Part shown: positions 58,766-64,000 of the stretch, piece by piece
How positions within the stretch are numbered: position 1 is the first letter of the stretch
Layout of the letters: the number at the start of each line of letters is the position of its first letter
From: Boswellia sacra
Taxonomy: Eukaryota; Streptophyta; Magnoliopsida; Sapindales; Burseraceae
DNA: 64,000 bases
Assembly (NCBI GenBank): GCA_013180625.2
Contig: SNVD02001190.1
Location: 62,001-126,000 of the forward strand
Reading direction: 5' to 3'
Made by a program: the position numbers and the translations under genes
The notes under the pieces: model-generated
Databases searched by the model: none
What the model was told of the DNA's origin: nothing
The model's input: the letters and a program-made list of their open reading frames with translations, nothing else

Positions 58766-60951
58766 AACTAATGTCTAGTATTATACATAACAATGAGATT
58801 TTGTATAATATCTCCACAATCATTAACTAATTTAAGTTTAACTAAGGCCGAAGTTCAAGTCGGTATGCGTGTTTTCTTAAACCTCTCTTTTGCGCCCTCA
58901 GGTTTGTCTGTTAACGGAAAAGCTAACAAAAGTTAATTAAAAAAGGGTAAAATAGTAATCTTATTTCTGTCAATTTTGACACATCACCAAGTAACTATCC
59001 ACGTGAATAAAAATTAAATTGAAAATAAAAACAAAATTTTTCGATCCTCATCTCTCTTCACTCTTTCAACCTCTCGCAATATTTCTGCGGCTCTCCACCA
59101 CGCCTCTGATGACCTCTCTATGTCCCTTTGTCAAATCGTCCTCGCGCCGCTCTCCGTCGTCCCTGACCATCTTTTCCCCCATTGACTATACCTTTGCTTC
59201 CTCCGGCGAACCCTTCCTCTCCCTTCTCTAGTTCCACCTCTCTCCCCTCTCCCTCAACCCTACTCCCTCCAATCCCTCCCCTGCAATGCCAAACACATAC
59301 GAGTTAGAGAGTTCATTTTTTTTCTTTATCTGAGAGGTGAATCGTTGGAGTTGGGTTTGAGAGAAAGGAAGAAGCTTGGTCATTTTTTAAGATTGGGGGC
59401 AGTTTGGGTTCGGGTGAGTCATTGGAGATGAAGCAGCAAGGTGGCAGCCATGTGAGCCAAAGAGTTTAGTTGAGGAGTTTGTTGAAGAAGCCGGTGATTT
59501 GTGGTTCTTGAGCTTCGTTTGAGAGAAAGGAAGAAGATTGTTCATTGCATGTTCTTGGCGTTTTGTGCGTTGTTTTTTTTTTTTTCTGGGTGTTTTCAAG
59601 ATTTGAGTTAATGGCTGGTTTGGATCTGCCATTGATAGAGTTGCCTTTATAGCGTTGGTTTGGGGAGGTTTTCTGGGTTTCCTTTGAGGTGATTCAATGA
59701 TATGTGGCTTTTTGCCTCTGTAGTGTGGTTTGCGATTTTGGATGGTGTGATTTTGGTATTTGGTTTGTTATTTTGGTGGTTGTGATTGTGCAATTTGGTT
59801 TCAGGTGGCGATGGCGGTGCTGTGACTATGGATGGTGGTGGCAATTTGTTAACAATATTTAGTTTTTTTTTTTTTTTTAAATGAAGTGAACGAAAGATGA
59901 GGAATTTTGTATATTTGCATAATTTAAATTCTTTTTTGTTTTATAAATTTTTGGAGTGAATTGTCTTTGAGATCAAGAGAGAGAAATTGTACACTTGTTT
60001 TAAGGGCATTTTCGTCTTTTTATAGCTGTCAATGATAGTCACATGTCAACGTAACCTTTTATGTTAGCTCCTGGTAGCTTTTCCGTTAACAGACAAATGT
60101 GAGGGGGCAAACAGGGGGTTCCAGAAAATAAGCGTACTAACTTAACGACGCCTTAGTTCAGGGCCAAATTAAAAAAAAAAAAAAAACATCTAACATTTAA
60201 AGTTAAAGGATAGAAGAAACATTTAACATTTAAAGGATAAAAAAATAACTTAAGTTATTTGTTTAAGTAGTTTCATTTTTTTAATAAAATAATTTTATAA
60301 AATTTTAATGAAAAAATCATAAATAATGAAATACATAAAATAAATATATCAACTATTGCTTACATCTTCAATTAAAATATATTGCTTTTTTCTTCAGTTG
60401 TTTGAGTAAAGTCGATTGGTGTTTAAATTAATTTAAAATTAATCTAGTTTTAGGTTTTAGACTTTTTTTGAGAGGTTATAATAATTTTTTATATTTTTAT
60501 TTTAATTATAAAAAGTTTCTTTTAGTTTTTAGTTTTATTTTAGTTAGTTTAATTAATTTTATTTAAATTTTTAGTATTAAAAAGTCATGTTTCAATTTAT
60601 TTATTTTATTTTTATTATTTTAATTCATCATTTGTTATTATATTTAGCTTCTTTATTTTTTGTTTGACTTTTATTATGTATCTTATATGAAAGTTTTATA
60701 GTTTATTTTATTTAAAAATTTTATATTTGTTGCATTTTAGTATAAGTTTATTACTAAAAATTTTATAACTCTTTGTTTTAAATACTAATTTATTTATAAA
60801 ATATTTAAACAATGAAAAATAGTATGGTTGAAAGGTATAATAGTTATTATATAATGTATAATGAGATTAATTTAACAGAATGTGATGTTAATAGGGTTAT
60901 GTATAATATTATATAAAATCCGAGGGTTATATCAAATATTAGACCTTAGTT
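58766..60951. mobile_element. Outer inverted-repeat element enclosing another element
   Basis: The left end AACTAATGTCTAGTATTATA and the reverse complement of the right end AACTAAGGTCTAATATTTGA remain alignable inwards for about 70 bp (both continue with TATAATAT, ACATAAC and TTAA blocks). The 2.2-kb interval encloses the element at 58840-60158. No transposase and no clear target duplication. MULE-like long inverted repeats are possible. Confidence 0.4.
58840..60158. mobile_element. Long-TIR non-autonomous element with coding-like cargo
   Basis: The left end from AACTAAGGC (58840) and the reverse complement of the right end (60158 back) match over roughly 95 bp, including the shared TTTGTCTGTTAACGGAAAAG block. 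Between them lies GC-richer DNA. On the plus strand at about 59040-59290 a frame with Ser/Pro/Leu-rich sequence (SSSRRSPSSLTIFSPIDYTF) runs on to a stop at about 59230. From 59390 to 59850 the sequence is G/T-rich, with small minus-strand frames rich in Asn/Pro/Thr. I recognise no donor gene. Long inverted repeats with captured gene-like DNA resemble Pack-MULEs, but no 9-bp target duplication was found. Confidence 0.55.
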
Positions 60952-63268
60952 AAAAATTATTTATAATATTTTTCTTTCCAAAATTATGATCTTGTTGACA
61001 CCATTCAACTTCGTCCTAAAACCGTTAAATTAAGATTAATTAGAAGAAGATGACAGCATGAAAGCTTTGTGGGGTATCAAATTTCTATGATCGTTAAATT
61101 TTTATTTATATGTTAAAGCCACTTCCGTTAATTTAAAGCTTGTTAAAAATATCTTTTAAAAATTTCATTATGAATATCATTTACTATTTATCAGATAATA
61201 GTTTTCAAATTCCATAAAATTAACATTATGACCCTTTCGATTGATAGTAATAGCAGCCCATGCTAAGGTTTACTTAATTAAATAAAAAAAACTAATCAAA
61301 CTTAATTACCCCAATGATGTTTGAACTAATTTTATGGAGATATAAACCAGAGGGATTCAGAATCTTAATCGAGTCGGATTAATTAGACTAATCTATATAA
61401 ATCAATCCAATTTTTAAATAAAGAAAAATCAAATTGGATTGACAATTCTATAAATTAACCCAGCAAATAAACCAAAAAAGTGTATAATAACAACTAATAA
61501 TGTAAAAAAGAAAGTGCATGGTACAACCACAATTGCAATAACAAAAGACAAAACAATACGATGGAAGCGTTGACTGGTCAACCCGTAGGCCCACTCCTTA
61601 TCTGCTAAATATAAATAAAGTCATAGCCCTTATACATGAAACATTGTAGGTCACCCTTATTGCCCTTCTTTGTCTTATTCTTTTAACGGTCCACGAAAGA
61701 ATATTGGTGGATCTTTCTTTTCTCCTATTACGCCAGCGGTGGTGCCCTGCTTTGTTGGGAGTTCAAACTTCAACCTTCTTTAACGTTCTCCAATAAACTC
61801 CGAACGGATTACTTATTGCATGCTTTCCGTAATAAGCCGCCTGCAATTATTTATCAAAACCTTAATTCGCCACCTATCTTTTGTCTTTGGTGGGGATTAT
61901 TTTATTTAATGTTTTGCATTTGATTTAGTATAAATTTGTACTGCAAAACTACTATTAAACCCTAAAAATTATATACATTTTCTTACAAATTGTACAAATT
62001 CCTTGAAAAATTATATATTCTCTTAAAAATTATGTAAAAACTATTAAATGTGTAAATTTTAAATGAATTTATATAGTTTTTTAGAACTTAAGATACACGT
62101 TAAGATTACGTTTTTGTTTTAATCATCGTAATAAAATTGAATTTAATAAATTTTCAATATATATTAAAGTAAGAGAACTAGAACAACGCTTTTTTACTCT
62201 TTTCTTTTTAGGTTTTATATCATCAACAAGAATATCCTCCTCTTCTTATCTTTACTTTACTGGATATTTTTACAAAAGATCATTAATAGTTATAAAAGAT
62301 ATATTTATAAGAAATTAAATTATAAAAACGTATTCAAGAGAGTTTTGTTAAGATTTATATTTTGGTACAGTAGAAAAAAACTTGGCAAATATATCTTTTT
62401 ATTTTAATTAGTCAATTGGAATCTAGATAAAACTACGTACGTACGTAGGAAGAGAATCCAAAAGCCTCTCTCTCCGAATAAAGAGCATCATTATAAAAGT
62501 GTAGATGTCTCAGCACGTGAAGCCATGAGAGGTTTCTCAGTTATTTTTTAGCGAAACATGCATTCGTCTAAAGCAAAAGCAAGCCTACATCTCTCTCTGG
62601 TTTCAGCTTTCATCACTTTCAAGAACACTCTTTCATGCTGTTGTCTACAACTAAATACGTAGCTGACAGAAAACTCCATATTAGTATTCTCTCCATCATG
62701 CCACAAGAAAACGCCACTACTTCTTTAATCTTTTACTGCACAGTAGTTCAAATACATATTAACGTTACCTCTTTATATGTATAAATATATTGCATTGCAG
62801 CAGGCTGCCTCTGGCCCTGACCTGCCCTGCACACATGCCTGTTTCCTGAATGCATGGACTTCTAAGGCCAGTTGCAGGCCACAATAATGCGTTACTTTTA
62901 CCCTACACATTTATTTCTCCGTGCCTTGTGCATTAAATATACCAACTACTCCTCCATATCAAGAAGCATCCTATGAAGGGACACATAATAAGCCAGACCA
63001 ACATGCTCATATCTTAGAAGCTCTCTTCTACATATATGTGATTACTTAGATGGACATTATTATGATATAGATTCAAATATATTGGTATTAATAGTAATAG
63101 AGTACACTTTCATCTAAGCTTTTTTTATTTTTAACTTTTTGCCATTAGTAATAATGAAACGTCCCTGATGTCTTTACAAGTGGGTTTAGCATTCACCATG
63201 GCAACATAATATTATTATAAGTAGCTAAACCTTGCTATTGCTATGTAGTTACATTTTTGAGGGAGATA
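60952..63268. other. Intergenic, upstream of the IQD gene
   Basis: AT-rich to about 61550, then moderately GC-rich. ACGTACGTACGTA lies at about 62435. No coding frame is supported. The stretch from about 62500 to 63268 is the likely promoter and leader of the IQD gene. Confidence 0.4.
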
Positions 63269-64000
63269 ATGGGAGGGAACTCATGGCTGACTGCAGTAAA
63301 GAGAGCTTTTATGTCTCCCACCAAAGAGAATGAGAAGAGGAGCAGTAGAAGGAGAGAAGATCAGGAACAAGAGGAAGAAGAAAAGGTTAATTTATTAATT
63401 AATTCTATATATCATATTTCTCCATTGCATGTATACTCACATCTTGTTTTAGTGTTTCCATATATGGAGATGTTTTTTTTTTTTTTGAATATTTTGAAAT
63501 CTTTAAACGACATGATCACCTGAGTTAATTGTAGTTTTCTTCTGGGATTGTGCAGAAGAGGGGAAAAAGAAGATGGATTTTCAAGAAGAGTTTGAGTCAA
63601 GAACAAAATGTACAACAACACCGTGAAGTGAGGACCATAACCACAAATGCAAATATTACACCACCTGCTGCTGGTAAAAAGGCTACAGCTGCAGTGTCGA
63701 CGAATAAAGCTATTTCTGCAGCTGTAGAAGCTAAGCAAAGTCGACAAGCCATTGCGGTCGCCATGGCCAGTACAGCAGCCGCTCAAGCGGCAGTCGCAAC
63801 AGCCCAAGCAGCGGTAGAGGCTGTTCGGCTTTCTAGGCCTTCCATTTTGCTTAAACATCACTGGGCGGCCATTGTTATACAGACAGCTTTTAGAGGATAT
63901 TTGGTGAGTTAATTATTTTTCATCTTGCAGAAAATTAAGCTATCAGTTGACCAAAAAATGTCTGTGATTTTGAAGGCAAGGAGAGCTCTTCGCGCTCTTA
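63269..64000 (+). CDS. IQD (IQ67-domain) calmodulin-binding protein, 5' part
   Basis: Three exons, the last running off the window: 63269-63385, 63556-63903, 63976-64000+. It starts MGGNSWLTAVKRAFMSPTKE, the usual IQD opening; the in-frame codon further up is TTG, so this ATG is the start. An acidic stretch (EDQEQEEEEK), a basic patch (KRGKRRWIFKKS), an Ala-rich helix (AVAMASTAAAQAAVATAQAA) and then the IQ67 start follow: HWAAIVIQTAFRGYLARRAL, an IQxxxRGxxxR-type IQ motif. An intron splits the IQ motif at GYL|ARR, the conserved phase-0 position in this family. IQD proteins bind calmodulin and tether it to microtubules, membranes or the nucleus. Confidence 0.93.

Noticed and set aside
62800..62900. 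Possible hairpin (GGCTGCCTCTGGCC with GGCCAGTTGCAGGCC) as a microRNA precursor
   Set aside because: Pairing is short and imperfect and neither arm matches a plant miRNA I know.
1..64000. CRISPR arrays, tRNA and rRNA genes
   Set aside because: None seen; the regular 40-bp array at 3205-3404 is a transposon end, with similar units and no unique spacers.

Overview
The window is nuclear DNA of a flowering plant, most likely a woody rosid eudicot such as Citrus. The genus is a guess from protein style, not a database match. Support for this includes GT-AG introns throughout, AT-rich intergenic DNA, plant-only gene families (IQD, PADRE/DUF4228, LRR receptor-like proteins, chloroplast small heat-shock protein) and plant transposon classes. 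Six genes can be read whole and a seventh runs off the right edge.

Layout. 1-3426: right end of a CACTA transposon with five 40-bp hairpin repeats. On its left is a minus-strand 5'-UTR-like exon and two decayed exons of an Enhancer-of-polycomb-like gene. 3441-4301: a PIF/Harbinger-type element. 4313-16300: a duplication cluster derived from the 5' end of a TFIIIC 90-kDa subunit gene, with two broken copies of exon 1 and two tandem copies of the upstream region. An LRR receptor-like protein gene (minus) lies inside it. 16360-24310: the intact TFIIIC90-like gene, 16 coding exons whose joined length is exactly 899 codons. 25000-40800: AT-rich intergenic DNA with miniature LTR elements, a 5027-bp Ty1/copia element (two 234-bp LTRs, CTTTT target duplication, one frameshift) and a 317-bp tandem duplication. 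41189-46645: a PAM2 + two-RRM protein of the CID9-13 group (10 coding exons, 389 aa). 47837-48814: a second PIF/Harbinger-type element. 50022-51526 (minus): a single-RRM protein resembling ARP1 (6 exons, 276 aa). 54969-55499: a PADRE/DUF4228 protein. 57239-58069 (minus): a chloroplast small heat-shock protein with a TATA box and two heat-shock elements upstream. 58766-60951: two nested inverted-terminal-repeat elements, the inner one carrying GC-richer coding-like DNA. 63269-64000: the first exons of an IQD protein.

The genes are independent transcription units and form no pathway. The unusual content is structural: serial capture and duplication of gene 5' ends (TFIIIC90 fragments, EPL exons, cargo in the 58840-60158 element), a 223-bp AT-cored palindrome, and a family of elements with 54-bp LTRs. 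No clearly new biological system was found. The best candidates for novelty are the TFIIIC90 5'-end duplication cluster and the CACTA end next to EPL exons.
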